A DNA stretch of 64,000 bases from Vigna angularis. Taxonomy: Eukaryota > Streptophyta > Magnoliopsida > Fabales > Fabaceae. Below, piece by piece: positions 1 to 13,574 of the stretch (position 1 is its first letter; each line of letters begins with the position of its first letter). The notes under the pieces were generated by a model. The model had not been told where the DNA came from, did not search any database, and saw only the letters and a list, made by a program, of their open reading frames with translations. Location: the NCBI RefSeq assembly GCF_016808095.1, contig NC_068980.1, forward strand, positions 1,736,001-1,800,000, given 5' to 3'. A program made the position numbers and the translations under genes.

Positions 1-459
1 TCTACTTCATTATTTTTTCTGTCTAATATCTTTTCATATAACAAATACTCACTATTTTCTCTATAACCGTGACTCATGAGTGTGAAGAGAAAAAAAAAAT
101 GTTTCTTAATAAAATAAATGGTGTGATTACAGAGATAAAATAATATTTACCATTTTTTTTCTTGGACTTGGTCCTTCTTTTCTACATTTTAGATACTGAT
201 TTTTAACAGAATCTTGCTGATTACATACATAACTGTCCTTACCTAAACTTTGCTAAGTTTAAATATTAAAAAAATAATTTTTTATCTTCAATTCAATTCA
301 TAAATTATTAATATCCCTTTCAAATCTATTAAAAAAATACACATTTAAATAAAATCCAAGAAGGTTGAAACTGAAGCAATGGTTTACCTATTCAAAGTGA
401 CAGTGATATGTATATTATATTAATTGAGTTTTGAATGACATGTTATATTATATATATAG
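1..459 (+). other. intron of the ABCG transporter gene (5' part outside window)
   Basis: AT-rich sequence with no coding signal, ending in AG at 458-459 just before the first visible exon. In plant PDR genes an intron sits right before the glycine of the conserved GEMIVGP segment, and that is the split seen here: the codon needs one G from the preceding exon. The preceding exon, carrying the first Walker A and signature motifs, must lie left of the window. Confidence 0.7.
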
Positions 460-3400
460 GAGAAATGATTGTTGGGCCCACAAAAACATTGCTGATGGAT
501 GAGATATCAACGGGTCTTGATAGCTCCACGACATATCAAATAGTGAAATGCTTCCAACAGATTGTGCACCTTACGGAAGCAACCATATTCATGTCTCTAC
601 TCCAACCTGCTCCGGAGACGTTCGATCTGTTTGATGATATCATCTTGATATCGGAGGGTCAGATTGTTTATCAGGGCCCACGTGAGCACATCATCGAGTT
701 CTTTGAATCATGTGGATTTAGATGTCCTGAAAGAAAGGGAACCGCAGATTTCTTACAGGAGGTCTACCTGCTGAATCACCTATTCCTTTTCAATTACTTA
801 AAAAACAATATCCGGATAAACATAACAATTCAACCATAAACCTCATTTAAAAATTATATTTTCAATTAAAAAAAGTCAAACTGACACATGTACAAGAAAA
901 GACTATTTGATTTAACTTGTGGAGCATAAACTTTTTATATGATTAAAAAAAATTATTGTCTTATAAAAATTATATTATAATATATTGATATTATTTTTTT
1001 TCGAATTTAAAAAGATGAAAAGGGAAAGTAAATGATAGTTGTTAATTTTATATAGGTTACTTCAAGGAAAGACCAAGAACAATATTGGATAAATAGAAAC
1101 ATACCATATCATTACATCACAGTGAGCGAGTTTGCAAATAGATTCAAGCAATTCCATGTTGGAATGCAACTTGAGAATGAACTCTCTGTGGCATTTGACA
1201 AATCAAAGGGACATAGAGCAGCTCTTGTTTTCAAGAAATATACAGTGCCCACAATGGGACTTCTTAAGGCATGTTGGGATAAGGAATTGCTACTGATCAA
1301 GAGGAACTCTTTCGTCTATATATTTAAGACAGGTCAAATATGCATCATTGGTATCATAGCTGCAACTGTGTTCTTTAGGACCAAAATGCATCAAAGGGAT
1401 GAGTCTGATGCAGCAGTTTACATAGGTGCCATTTTGTTTACCATGATCATGAACATGTTCAATGGTTTTTCTGAATTACCACTCACCATTGCAAGACTTC
1501 CTGTTTTCTACAAGCACAGAGACCACCTTTTCCATCCTCCTTGGACTTATACCCTCCCTAATTTCTTACTAAGGATCCCCATCTCTATCTTTGAAGCTAC
1601 TGTTTGGGTACTTCTCACATACTACCCAATAGGATTTGCACCTGAAGCTAGCAGGTAACCTTAATTATCTGTTTCACTTCATATTTTATGTTTTTACGCC
1701 TACCCATGATGCAAACTAGTACAAGTGTCACATTGTATCCTTATCAAACTTCCAGGTTTTTCAAGCACTTGTTGTTAGTTTTTCTTGTCCAACAAATGGC
1801 AGCTGGGATGTTTAGGCTCATATCTGGAGTTTGTAGAACAATGATTATTGCTAACACTGGTGGAGCCCTCATGCTGCTTCTTGTTTTTCTACTTGGAGGT
1901 TTTATCCTTCCTAAACGTAAGTGACTAATCCTCTTAATGAATCGTGTAAAGTTTTCAAAGAATGTGTTCACCTTGATGTTTAAGCTTAATGTTATTAATA
2001 GGTGACATTCGAGATTGGTGGATATGGGGTTACTGGATTTCACCATTAACATATGCGTACAATGGTTTGACAGTGAACGAATTATTTGCTCCAAGGTGGA
2101 ACAAACCGGTAAGCAGCATAAGTTTTCAGTAGTAGATGAAAGTGTTGATTCAATGGCTTAACATGAAGTTATTTTTCACTTGAATTTTCATATTTTGTAG
2201 TCTACAGATGGTGTCACCCCAATCGGTTTGGCTACGTTAAATAACTTTGACGTTTTCGCTGAGAAAGGATGGTACTGGATAGGTGTGGCGGTTCTCTTGG
2301 GCTTCACTGTTCTGTACAATGTTCTCTTCACCTTTGCACTCATGTACCTTAATCGTAAGAACTCATAAAATAACGAAATTTCGATGGATTACTTCCTTCA
2401 CTGGTTGTTTAGTGCTAATACTGCTTTATTGTATCTTCTGTAATTTGATTCGCTAGCCATTGGGAAAAAACAAGCAATAATATCTGAAGAAGAAGCAACC
2501 GAAATGGAAACTGGAGGAAACTCTAGGGAAGAGCCTAGACTTGTAAGGCCAGAGCCCAACAGAGAGATAAATCCTCAGCCATTATATTCTACTGATGGAA
2601 ACAACACACGTAAATATCAAACTAGTTAACTTTGATATTAAGGATTTTTTCCTTAGCCATAAGTGTAACTTCTGTTAATATAACTGGTGAAACTTCTCAA
2701 TAGCATTGTCTTGTACATAATAATTTCAGGAGAAGTGGCAATGCAACAAATGAGTGGCCGAGGTCATCCTAGTGGAATGAGAAATGTTGATTCAATGCGT
2801 GATTCAACCCTTGGTGTTTCCCCGAAGAAGGGAATGGTTCTACCATTTCAACCACTTGCAATGTCTTTTGACAGTGTTAATTATTATGTGGACATGCCTG
2901 CTGTAAGAATCCTATCACACCCTTTTAACATAACTTTATTATCATTCATACGTAATGGTAAATATGAATGAAACTTTAACTTGTAATAGGAAATGAAAGA
3001 GCAAGGAGTGACAGAAGATAGACTACAGTTACTGAGGGAAGTAACTGGTGCCTTTAGGCCAGGAGTTTTGACTGCTTTAATGGGAGTGAGTGGAGCTGGA
3101 AAGACAACTTTGATGGATGTTTTAGCTGGGAGAAAAACAGGTGGCTACATTGAAGGAGATGTTAGAATATCAGGCTACCCAAAGAATCAAGAAACATTTG
3201 CAAGAATTTCTGGCTACTGTGAGCAGACTGATATCCATTCACCCCAAGTTACTATTCGAGAGTCTTTGATCTATTCTGCTTTCCTTCGTTTACCCAGAGA
3301 GGTCAATAATGAGGAGAAAATGGTTAGCACTAAATATTATATCTTTTTTTTTGCCTTTTCTGTGAAGTTACATAGAAGAATGATTCTTATATTCCTTTTT

Positions 3401-5383
3401 CTTACTCGTCATAGAAATTTGTCGATGAAGTAATGGACTTGGTTGAGCTAGACAATCTCAAGGATGCTATAGTTGGGCTTCCAGGTGTTACGGGGTTGTC
3501 TACCGAACAAAGAAAAAGACTAACAATTGCTGTCGAACTTGTTGCCAATCCTTCAATCATTTTCATGGACGAACCCACTTCAGGTCTCGATGCAAGAGCA
3601 GCAGCCATTGTGATGAGGACTGTGAGAAACACTGTTGACACTGGAAGAACAGTTGTATGCACAATTCACCAACCTAGCATTGATATCTTTGAGGCTTTTG
3701 ACGAGGTACCAACAAACTCACAATTTGTATGTTTCATGTGTTTTCTCTCTTTATCTCCATACTCTTTGGTAGATAAACTTTTTCTTGTGCACCAGTTGTT
3801 GTTGATGAAGAGAGGAGGCCAAGTGATATACTCAGGACCATTAGGAAGGAATTCGCACAAGATCATAGAATATTTTGAGGTATTACAACAAAATAATTAT
3901 GAATTTTTTTTACCAAATCATGTGATAAGGGATTCAAGTTTAGCATCAAACTTAATGTTCGTTCCTTGATCAGGCAATCCCAGGGGTCCCAAAAATTAAG
4001 GATAAGTACAATCCAGCCACATGGATGTTAGAGGTAAGCTCTATAGCAGCTGAAGTTCGACTTGGAATGGATTTTGCAGAGTACTACAAAACATCATCTT
4101 TATACCAGTAAGTCTAAAAACATCTAGGATACTAAACTAATGTTGTCAAGTTAGTTTGATTAAGCTGACATGTACACATACTTATGAGTAGGCGAAACAA
4201 AGCTCTTATAAGGGAATTAAGCACACCTCCACCAGGAGCAAAAGATTTGTACTTCCCCACTCAGTATTCTCAATCCACTTGGGAACAATTCAAATCTTGT
4301 TTATGGAAGCAATGGTTGACTTATTGGAGAAGTCCAGATTATAACCTTGTCAGATTTTTCTTCACCTTAGCTGTAGCTTTCGTGGTGGGGACAGTATTTT
4401 GGAGGGTTGGCAAAAAAAGGTTTAAAGTTGCTACCTTAATTGAACTGATATCCAACTTTATTCTCTAAGCATTTTGTTATTACAACTATTTCTTCTGTCA
4501 TATTTTTGCAGGGGAAGCTCAAGCGACTTGAACACTATTATAGGAGCTCTATATGGATCTATATTTTTCGTTGGTGTTAACAATTGTCAAACTGTTCAAC
4601 CAGTAGTGGCAGTTGAAAGAACAGTGTTTTATCGAGAAAGAGCTGCTGGAATGTATTCTGCTTTGCCTTATGCCATTGCACAGGTTAAAGGATGCATTTT
4701 TTTCAAACAAATATATAATTTTCTGCATCTTGTACTTGTTGCTTATTATGCTAGCTTTGTTGGTTCATTTGCAGGTTATCTCTGAAATACCGTATGTATT
4801 TGTTCAAACTATTTATTTTGCATTCATAGTGTATGCTATGGTGAGCTTTGAATGGAAAGTGGAAAAGGTCCTCTGGTTTTTCTTTGTTAGTTTTTTCTCC
4901 TTCTTGTACTTCACATATTATGGCATGATGACTGTTTCCATTACACCAAACCACCAAGTGGCATCAATCTTTGGAGCAGCCTTCTATGGACTCTTCAATC
5001 TCTTTTCTGGTTTCTTCATCCCAAGACCAGTAAGTACAGTTCAAGTTTGGTTTTTTTATAATACTCTTGTGATTTTCTCTAACATAATTGCTTTATCTAC
5101 CTTGGCATTTCAGAAAATTCCAAAATGGTGGGTTTGGTATTATTGGATTTGCCCTGTAGCATGGACGGTGTATGGGTTGATTGTCTCACAGTATAGAGAT
5201 GTAGAGATAACCATTTTTGTGCCTGGTCAGAATAATCAAACAATCAAGCACTATATTGAAGATCATTATGGCTTTAAACCCAACTTCATGGGACCAGTTG
5301 CTATTGTTTTGGTCGCTTTTCCAGTCTTCTTTGCCTTTATATTTGCCTTCTCCATCAAAACACTAAACTTCCAAACCAGATAA
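460..5383 (+). CDS. ABCG36-like: full-size PDR-type ABC transporter, ABCG36/PEN3 clade (5'-partial)
   Basis: Fifteen exons join in one frame to 1137 residues plus stop: 460-761, 1056-1654, 1756-1916, 2002-2108, 2201-2354, 2457-2609, 2730-2902, 2990-3322, 3415-3705, 3796-3879, 3974-4107, 4192-4419, 4512-4683, 4775-5029, 5114-5383. All introns are GT..AG. In order: end of nucleotide-binding domain 1 (Walker B/D-loop [12 protein letters not shown]), transmembrane domain 1, a charged linker, domain 2 with Walker [10 protein letters not shown] (3083-3109), signature LSTEQ (3496-3510), Walker B IIFMDE (3556-3573) and H-loop [10 protein letters not shown], then transmembrane domain 2 ending [16 protein letters not shown] in place of LSGGQ is normal for the second half of plant PDR proteins. 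Family members are about 1450-1480 residues, so roughly 320 are missing on the left. The linker and C-terminus resemble ABCG29/35/36, plasma-membrane exporters linked to defence, auxin precursors and metals; the substrate here is inferred only. No internal break was seen. Confidence 0.95.
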
Positions 5384-6471
5384 AAAAATGTATACCAGTA
5401 AGGAAGTTATGCTCTTGCAGGTTTTACCAGTCAATTTACCTTATGTATGTTCGGAGATAGCAAATGTATACACAAATTTAGAAAACCATGATAACATTTT
5501 GAGGTTGTTTGTTTGGGAAATATAAATTATATTGATTCTGTAATTTCTATGCTATTGTGATCTAAACTATGTTGTCAACTTTTTGCGACATGTATTACTA
5601 TACTTGCAACACGTAAAAAACTGTTTTTACTTTTCTATAGACATGTAAATGTGTTACTCCGCGCAATATAGTAAGATTATCTTTTCTCAAATAGCTTTTC
5701 TTACACGTACCAATATGTATTCTATGTATTTTTTTGGTGTAAATTTTGTTGGGCCCGTATGAACAATATTAGAAAGAGGACAATAATACTATGAGATTTT
5801 GTTTTATATACTAAAGTTGGGCGTTCCTCCCTTTCTCCTTCCTGCACCTTCTTTTTTTCTTCCTGCACCTTTCTTTTTTTAGCACCCCAAAATATTCATA
5901 AACCCAAATTATGTATCATTAAAATTATAATATAAAAGTAAGTAAAAATTATCTCAGCACCTTCATCTTTTAACTTATTCCAAATTGATAATCCAAAATA
6001 CATTTAAAAAATATATTTTAAATTATGTAATTAAAAAATACTTTCAAATCTAAAAATATCTTCAGGTTGAATGACCCCACATCCAAAATATCTTTTAGAA
6101 TAAGTATTTTATAATATATTTTTTAATATATTCTAGAACGTCTATTCCAAAATATATTTTCAAATTTAAAAATACCTTCTAAAATAAATAACAGAAAAAA
6201 TTTACAACTACGGTACTAATAGGGTCTTTTTTTAAGGCTCAAGAGCCTTTAAAGAACGAAATAGGAAGCAAGAAAATTAGCAATAATAACATTTTGTTTT
6301 ATATAGTTTATACAGTCATACTTTTTCTGAAAAATAAAGATAATCACTCAATACAACTGAAAAACTGGATTTACATAGAAACATTTTCCTACTAGATAAA
6401 TGATAGTAGCGTTGATATTCTTTTTTTTTCATTTAATAACATCTCATCTTTCCTAAAGTAATGGTTGATAA
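5384..6471. other. 3' flank of ABCG gene and intergenic DNA
   Basis: Downstream of the ABCG stop the sequence is AT-rich, with possible 3' UTR in the first 200-300 bases. A short duplication of a pyrimidine-rich phrase (ttccTGCACCTTctttttt) lies near 5838-5880. I see no coding exon up to the Mutator-like element. Confidence 0.5.
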
Positions 6472-6481
6472 TTTGTTTTCA
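6472..6481. repeat. target-site duplication, left copy (MULE)
   Basis: TTTGTTTTCA, identical to 7776-7785 on the other side of the element. Confidence 0.8.
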
Positions 6482-7775
6482 GATTAAACCCATTTCGAAG
6501 GTTCTATTTTCATGGAGTTGTCTCAGTTATATCTCCGTCTTTTAAGTTTTGTCAATTAAGTCATTAATATTGAAAAGTTGAATCAATTGAGTCTCTGCCG
6601 TTAAATCAACTTAACGGGTTAAGTTTTTGCTTACCTGTCAAGGTGACGTGGATAATTTTGGAGATGTGGCGTGCATAGTGGCTTTTTATTAATGAAAAAC
6701 TTGTACATAGCGTTTTCTAAATGAAACATTTAAAAAATTGAGGTTTTTCTGAAATATTTTAAAATTATGGTTAATTGAAATTTGAATTGAGAAGAGAAAA
6801 TCTGAAGCTTCAAATTGGCACGACGTCAACTGTGGAATCAATCCAGAATCGCGCCTCCGCAGCAATCAACCAAAAATCACCATCTTCTTCATGAACCAAA
6901 AGACGCAAAGCTCCTCGCATGACCGTCATCTCCTTCGCACAACTTGCATCAGAAATCAGGACCAGAGAAAAGCAAATTTGCGCAACATCCCAAGAACCCC
7001 AAATCAAACCCTGCGAAGAACCCTAAGCGCAAATTTCATCTACCCCTCTTCTCCATCTCGCGCCACTCAAACCTTCATCCGGCAATCATGGCAACCAATC
7101 AAACTAGAATCGCGTCACCCAGGAAACCATCAACACCCGTCCAATTCACGGAAGCCATGACAAAACGCGAGCAGCCGCCGCAGAAGCAAGAGAGCGAATG
7201 GGTTTAACCAAAGATTTATTTACACATAAGCCCAGTTCTCGATAAGGAGGAAAACATGAAATTCACTTTATTCGATCTATATATTGGTTACCCAACGTTA
7301 AGCAGTACAGCAGTGCCAAGAGAAGAAGGTAGAGAGGAATACAATAGTGTGTGCAGAATGGTTTTGAAAGAGAACATCCCATTGAACGATGATGAGAAAA
7401 ACCCAAACGTCACACGGGAAAGAACAAAGGTCGCTCAGATGCAACTCCTATGGAAAATATCCCCGATGGAAAGCTCGGAAAAGGCGTAGATGCCGCTCCG
7501 GTGAAAAATAACCCTAATTTTAAAATATTTCAGAAAACCCCAATTTTTTAAATGTTTCGTTTAGAAAATGTCACGGTTTCATTAATAAAAAGCTATTATG
7601 CACGCCATGTCTCCAAAATTATCTACGTAAGCAAAAACTTAACTCGTTAAGTTGATTTGACAGAGACTCAATTGATTCAATTTTTCAATATTAATAACTT
7701 AATTGACAAAACTTAAAAGACGGGATGTAACTGGGACAACCCCACGAAAATAGAGAACTCCGAATGGGTTCAACC
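6482..7775. mobile_element. non-autonomous Mutator-like element with long TIRs (Pack-MULE candidate)
   Basis: The ends form imperfect inverted repeats of about 293 and 267 bases (6482-6774 and 7509-7775); the outer ends read GATTAAACCCATT and, on the other strand, GGTTGAACCCATT. They are flanked by the exact 10-base duplication TTTGTTTTCA at 6472-6481 and 7776-7785. Long TIRs with a 9-10 base target duplication are the mark of the Mutator superfamily. The interior, about 6800-7500, is clearly richer in G+C than the surroundings and reads like transcribed plant DNA, but it has only short open frames (for example 7256-7489) that I do not recognise, and no transposase. Confidence 0.8.
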
Positions 7776-7780
7776 TTTGT

Positions 7781-7785
<5 letters not shown>
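7776..7785. repeat. target-site duplication, right copy (MULE)
   Basis: TTTGTTTTCA, identical to 6472-6481. It runs straight into an AT microsatellite. Confidence 0.8.

Positions 7786-7838
<53 letters not shown>
7785..7838. repeat. (AT)n microsatellite
   Basis: About 27 uninterrupted AT units directly beside the MULE target duplication. Such arrays vary in length between individuals. Confidence 0.95.
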
Positions 7839-7841
<3 letters not shown>

Positions 7842-10800
7842 CTTATTTTTAGGTATGATCCAAAATTTCTTCGGATTTATGCCATCAAATTTGCAAAGAA
7901 CATCATTGAGGTTGTAGAAGAGCATCTTTTTCTTTAATCAGTGGGAATTGAACCAATTGGCCACAAATAAAATTATATTTGGATTTTTTATCAGAAGTTT
8001 GCAGCTTGAACATGTGAAAGGTGAGTGATTGATTGGGCTGCTGAAAAAACCAAAAGTAGTATTATTTTGTGTACATAAATACAAAAGATAGTCATGATCT
8101 CCAATGATGAGCTAGAATTGTCTATATCAAACCATTGAAATTGACATGTTTGGGTTTTTTGTGTGACAATTATAAACGATGGAAACAAAAAGGCCCAATT
8201 GCCCAACATTAGCACAAAGAGACATGAAGGTCAAATTTTGGTTCTAGGAATATGAGTTTGGATTATTTTTATTTTATATAATTATTTAAACAAAAGAAAA
8301 CGCAGGGTGAAGAAAATATTGATAGAAAAAGCATTGAATTGAATAGAACATTGATTATGGGAAAGCGTGTGGGCGCAATTGGCAGGTTTCAGTGGTCCTC
8401 CTTTCTTTTCTGACCTTCTTTTAAAGGACGCGGCGACCTGAACGTGGTTTATCTCTACCCACAAAACCACAACTTTTTTTTAACTATTCTCAAAATGCTC
8501 ATCATATTCATGTATTTTAATTACTTTAATCTTTTACTGCACACAATACAAATTATAAAATATTTACATAAAAGTATACTCACTATAATGAAAATATCAC
8601 AATTTTAATTTAACATAAGGGAAATAGTTTCAATTTGTACTCTCTAATCAATTCTGTTTCCCTTGTTATATTTCATTTAACAATATTTATGATCAGAGTT
8701 AAGTTGTTTAAAGTTTATTTAAATATTGAAAATAATAATAAATAGATTATTTAAGTTTTAATAAGTCCGTTGAAAATTTAATATATTCAATTGAGTGTTT
8801 ATTAATTTTTTAATTATAGTGGATACTTAAATTTTATATTTTTAATTATTTTTTTCTGTTTAATTTTTTATGTGATGTGATTGTTATCATGTCATTTTGT
8901 TTGGTTATTATACATATTATTTGAAAATTTGTAATTAATATAAAATGAATTATCATTAATATAAAATAAGTGATATAGTTATGTTAATATAATTATCATT
9001 TTGTTTAGTTACTCTTTATTATCACTTACATTAATCAATGATTTGTCATTATTACTACTATTAATATATGATGATTATTATAGAACATGGTTTCATTAAA
9101 ATAATAAAAATTATTTGAATAACATTATATAAATTCAAGTAGTATGGTTAAGAGAAAAAATTAATAAGAGATAATCAATTAAAAAGACATAAAAATAATA
9201 AATACTTAATGCATAAAAGAAATTAATATTTTTTATTAAAAATACTCATATTTATTATATAATTAAATTTTAATTAAACTTAATAAAAGATATATAACAG
9301 TCAAATTTTTTTTTACTAAAATAACTATATTCTATTAATAAATACTTACTTTCATCTAACATTAACTTTTGAAATCAATTAGAAATAAAAATTAGTGATA
9401 TATTAAAAGTTGAGAATTATTAATTTGAATTTCTGTTTAAACATTAATTTTTGGATAATTTTTGTTTATATTTATTTATCCTTCACAACTTTTAAAATCA
9501 TCTTAATTATTGTTTTATTAATTTTACTCTCAGTGAATTTTTATTTTTTAAATAATTTAAACATATATTTATTACATCAAATAATTAGATAAAATAAGAA
9601 TTGTGTAGTTATTTTATTAAAAAATATATTTTGTTCCTTAATTTTTGCAAAATAATTTTAAAATAAAATACTAAATTAAAATTAAGAGAAAAAGTGAAGT
9701 TAATTTAAGAATATTGTAGAAGAAACTATCTCATTATTAAAAAAATTAAAAGTTAAATATGTTTTTAGTTCATAAATTTAGATATTAAATTAAAATTTAT
9801 TTATATTCTAAATTTTGATATATTTAATCCATAAATTTTAAAATAAAATAACATATTTAAAATGCTAAATATTTTAAAGAATGAGAGAAGTAATAATTTT
9901 TCACAGTGGTTGTTTATTTGTAGGTTATTTCTTTAATAATTTTAAGTATAAACTATTAATTTTAGTTATTCAATTGAGTAGACTGATAGTTCTTTTGATG
10001 AAAAATTTAATTTAAGTAAAAGATTTTAGTGTGTTTATTTCATCCAGGTTACAAATTTGACAGTTTTTAATTGACCTGGTTTTCCATTATAATTAACATG
10101 GTTAAATATTTGTTTACTTTTAGTTTGTATTCAAATTGACACTGTAAAACTTTAGTATCTTAAGATTATTAATTTAAAAATAATAAAATCACCTTAAAGA
10201 CCAAAATAATATATTATAAATTATGAAATACAAAAATCTTAAAAACATGTAATGATACCAACTTTAATCTGCACAAATCTGAAAATACCAAAATCTTATT
10301 TAAATTTATTTATTATTGTTTTAAATTTAAAATAATCATATATTTTATTTTAACTTAAATGGCTTCACTTTTAATCTCTGAAGTTTAGTGGAATTTTGAT
10401 TTTTTATAGAGTGGGGTATATTTTTCAAGTGAAATTTTGTAATTGTTTTTTTAAAACAGTATTTCATTTTTATCTAAAAGAACAAGTCCTGTTTTAAAGT
10501 GTAATTCTATTGAATATTTTAAATACCAAGACATGTTTTAAGATACAATTATTGTTACTAGAAAAAATAAACACTGGGATATTTTATCATAAGTGGTAAT
10601 ATAAAATAAAACTTATTGACATCCATAGTTTTCTTAAACTTTATATATTTCAATACATTTATTACAAAAATTATAAAAGAAATAAAAGTCTGAAATGTAC
10701 ATTAATAAGAAGAACATATAAAGTTTTTTAGGTGGAAGAAGCCTCCACCAGATGCATCTTAAGAAACAGTGACGCATTAAAGTTCTTTGGAATTATCGCA

Positions 10801-12109
10801 TTGCTAAAAGGAAGAGCAAATAGGGTTGGTGAACGTCTTATTGTGATAGCTTGATATGAGAAATCGTCATGCGAGCCTAAATAGCTTGAGATTCTAGTTG
10901 GACGTTGAAACCCAAAACCATTAATATAATGACACCAATTAAATTAAAATCTCAATTTTTCCAAATTCGATGATTTGACTACACGAAAGCCACCTCTATA
11001 TCCACCACTTCGAAATTCTGATGATGTTAAGAGTTAAATATTTTCAGTAGTTCTAATAAAATCTAAAACTACCCTCCATCCACCACTTAGAAATTTTATC
11101 TATTTATTTATTTTAGGCAAATATATTTTGTGATTAATGTAAAATGAAAAGTAATCTTTGCTTTACGAGATAAATAAATTTTTTATTATATAAAATTGGA
11201 AATGATTATTAATTGAAACTTTGATATGGTTTGATTTATGTGCTTTTAACGGTATTGGTTTTGATTTTTATTTTTCAATGACATTAAGATGTATTTTGTG
11301 TGACAAATAACGTTTTAATTCAACATATGAATATTAATGCATGGGATGACATGTATAAGTTTGATTTTTTTTTAATTTAAATGAAAAATTTGTAGAAAAT
11401 AAAAACAATAACATATGGATAGAAAAAATAGGAAAGTAGAGAGTGGTAAGTCAAACTCAACTCACTTTTATTTCTTCAAAAAATCATAAACTCTTAGGGT
11501 ACTCTTCATTCTATTCGTAAACTCAAAGTTACTATCTCTACACGGCTACTTTCCACAATCGAACACGGGTATCGTCAATAATAGCAACGATGACCAAAGT
11601 TAAAGTTGTTGTGGCAAACTGCTGTGTGAATCCTGTTTTTTATTTCGTGAACAACATCACAGGCACCACTAATCATCTTTGTCATCGCTAGCCCAAAGGC
11701 GACACCAACGACACTGCTCGACATCAAAGGCGACATTGACTTTCACATCAACGAGAACCCTACAATTCGCGTCAACGAGAACCACCATGTGTTAGCTGGT
11801 GGTCATTTTGCCTTCCACCGTTGATCCTATCCTAGTCTAGAGGAGTGCATTAACCCTATCCTTTTTCTTCTTTTTCTCTGTTTTGATTTTTGTTTTGCGA
11901 TTTAGATTCACTACGGTTGGTAATTGTTAATTGTTGGTCGTGGATTAATGTTATGTAGATGATGAGCGCGATGAAGTAATTGCAAGTGATGGAGCAACTA
12001 GAGAGGGAAGATGTTGTCTTTTCATTTTATAAAGTTTAAGCAATGTTGGTTTGATCGTCTCTATTTATTATGATTATATCCAGGTGAATGGTGTTGGGTG
12101 GTTGAATAT
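7839..12109. other. gene-poor AT-rich intergenic tract
   Basis: Over 4 kb of low-complexity A/T runs with no codon structure. Slightly richer patches at about 8300-8470, 10730-10920 and 11500-11850 contain only short open frames with no family I recognise; they may be old repeat remnants. Confidence 0.5.
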
Positions 12110-12112
12110 AAT

Positions 12113-12765
12113 CACTATTGTGAAAAACATTCTTAACAAGGGCTAGATAAGGCTTTTAAAGACAAGTTTTTAATTTTCATTATATTAGACATTGCTAAAA
12201 AATTGGGGAATCTACGACGATTCTGAACTATTGTTAAAATTTTTTAAAATGAAGACAGTTCTAGATTCTAAACGTTGTTAAAAATTTAGGATTTAAGGTT
12301 CGGATGTTGCATCATTTTCTCGTGGAATGTTCGCTAAGAATGTATTGGGTTTCACGTAGTCGCTTGTAGAGGTTTCATGTTGCAAAAGGTAACTAATGCA
12401 GGTACAACGGTGTGGAGTGGTGAAGAGTTACGAGAAGTGCGTGGGGTGGTGCGAATGAGCTTTGCGGGATGTGATGGAACTTTATGGGTTGTAGAGTGCG
12501 CAATATGGTATGGTAGAGCTTCGTAGGGTGCGGAGGTTTGCGTTTCTATAATGCAAAGAGCAAAATAAGGTGACACGAGTAGAATGCATAGCAGTGGCAA
12601 CACGACTATAATGTTTTTGTGCTACACCACTTTTAACAATGGTTGTAAACGAACCGATGCTAAAAGTTCACCATAATTACAAAAATGTTATCATGTTTTA
12701 TTTGAAAACATTTGTTTTTTAGCCATTATTATTTGGAGTCGCAGAAGTCCCTTTTTGCACTAGTG
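12113..12765. mobile_element. short non-autonomous CACTA (En/Spm-type) element
   Basis: The left end reads CACTATTGTGAAAAAC and the right end, on the other strand, CACTAGTGCAAAAAGG. Both begin with CACTA, and the 3-base flanks are the same (AAT at 12110-12112 and 12766-12768), matching the CACTA rule of 3-base duplications. Variants of a TTGTTAAAA phrase recur inside near the left end, as in subterminal repeats. At 653 bases it carries no transposase. The interior (12352-12603) has a little GC-richer sequence of unknown origin. Confidence 0.65.
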
Positions 12766-13078
12766 AATGTTTAGTAAAAATAAAAGTAATCGAAGTGACG
12801 AATTAGAGTGTAGGGCTTTGTGTTGAAGTGATGAAGAATAGGATTCATGAATTTCATTACTAAATTTGTATGGTATCAATGCTTTCAAGCAATGATTTTC
12901 AATTTTTTTAATTAATTCTAAAAGACGTGGGTTAGGTTGACGCAATAATTTTAAAATTTTTAAAATAAACTCAAAAACTAATTTTGATATTTTATTTCTT
13001 TTAAAAAAAATTAACACATGTCAGGCATGTGTCATCACATGTGTCAACATCTTTAATACTGAATTGGAATGTCATGAC

Positions 13079-13574
13079 TAGAGATGACAAAAAAACCGCT
13101 CCTACAACGGATAATTGGTATCTGCGGATATTTACTATCCGCGATAGCGGATATTTACTATCCGCGATAGCGGATATTTTAATACCTGCTTATAAACGGG
13201 TTAGGTGCGAGTATTATATTATTCATACCCGCGAATATCCGTAAATTTAATTTATATTTTATTAAGTTAAATATAATTAAAATTAAAAATAATTTATATT
13301 TTATAAGGTTAAATTTAATTAAAATTTAATTTTAATTTATATTATATTATATATATATATATTTTTTATTTAAATTTTATTTTAATAATTTATAAAAATA
13401 TATATTTTTAAATATTTACGGATATTAGCGAGTATCCATGGATTTTAAAATACTCGTAGATGTTTTTTAAATGGATATTTAATCGAAAACAGATATATAA
13501 CGAGTGAATTTTTCTTTTTGGATCGAGTTGCAGATAAATACTATCCATGTTCCAAGAGATCCTTTATCATCCTA
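13079..13574. mobile_element. hAT-type non-autonomous element (MITE-like)
   Basis: The left end TAGAGATGACAAA pairs with a right end that on the other strand reads TAGGATGATAAAG. The 8-base flanks GTCATGAC (13071-13078) and GCCATAAC (13575-13582) agree at six of eight positions, as a decayed hAT duplication would. The TAGRGATG terminus is typical of short plant hAT derivatives. Inside is a tandem palindromic repeat (13124-13180) followed by AT-rich filler; there is no coding capacity. Confidence 0.5.
13124..13180. repeat. 23-bp tandem repeat, each unit a hairpin
   Basis: Two full copies (13124-13146, 13147-13169) and a partial third. Each holds GCGGATA-tttac-TATCCGC, a perfect 7-base inverted repeat with a 5-base loop. 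Confidence 0.85.

Noticed and set aside
7256..7489. 77-codon frame inside the left MULE
   Set aside because: No domain or homology that I recognise; position inside a non-autonomous transposon.
12352..12603. Minus-strand 83-codon frame
   Set aside because: Lies wholly inside the small CACTA element and matches no transposase or host family I know.
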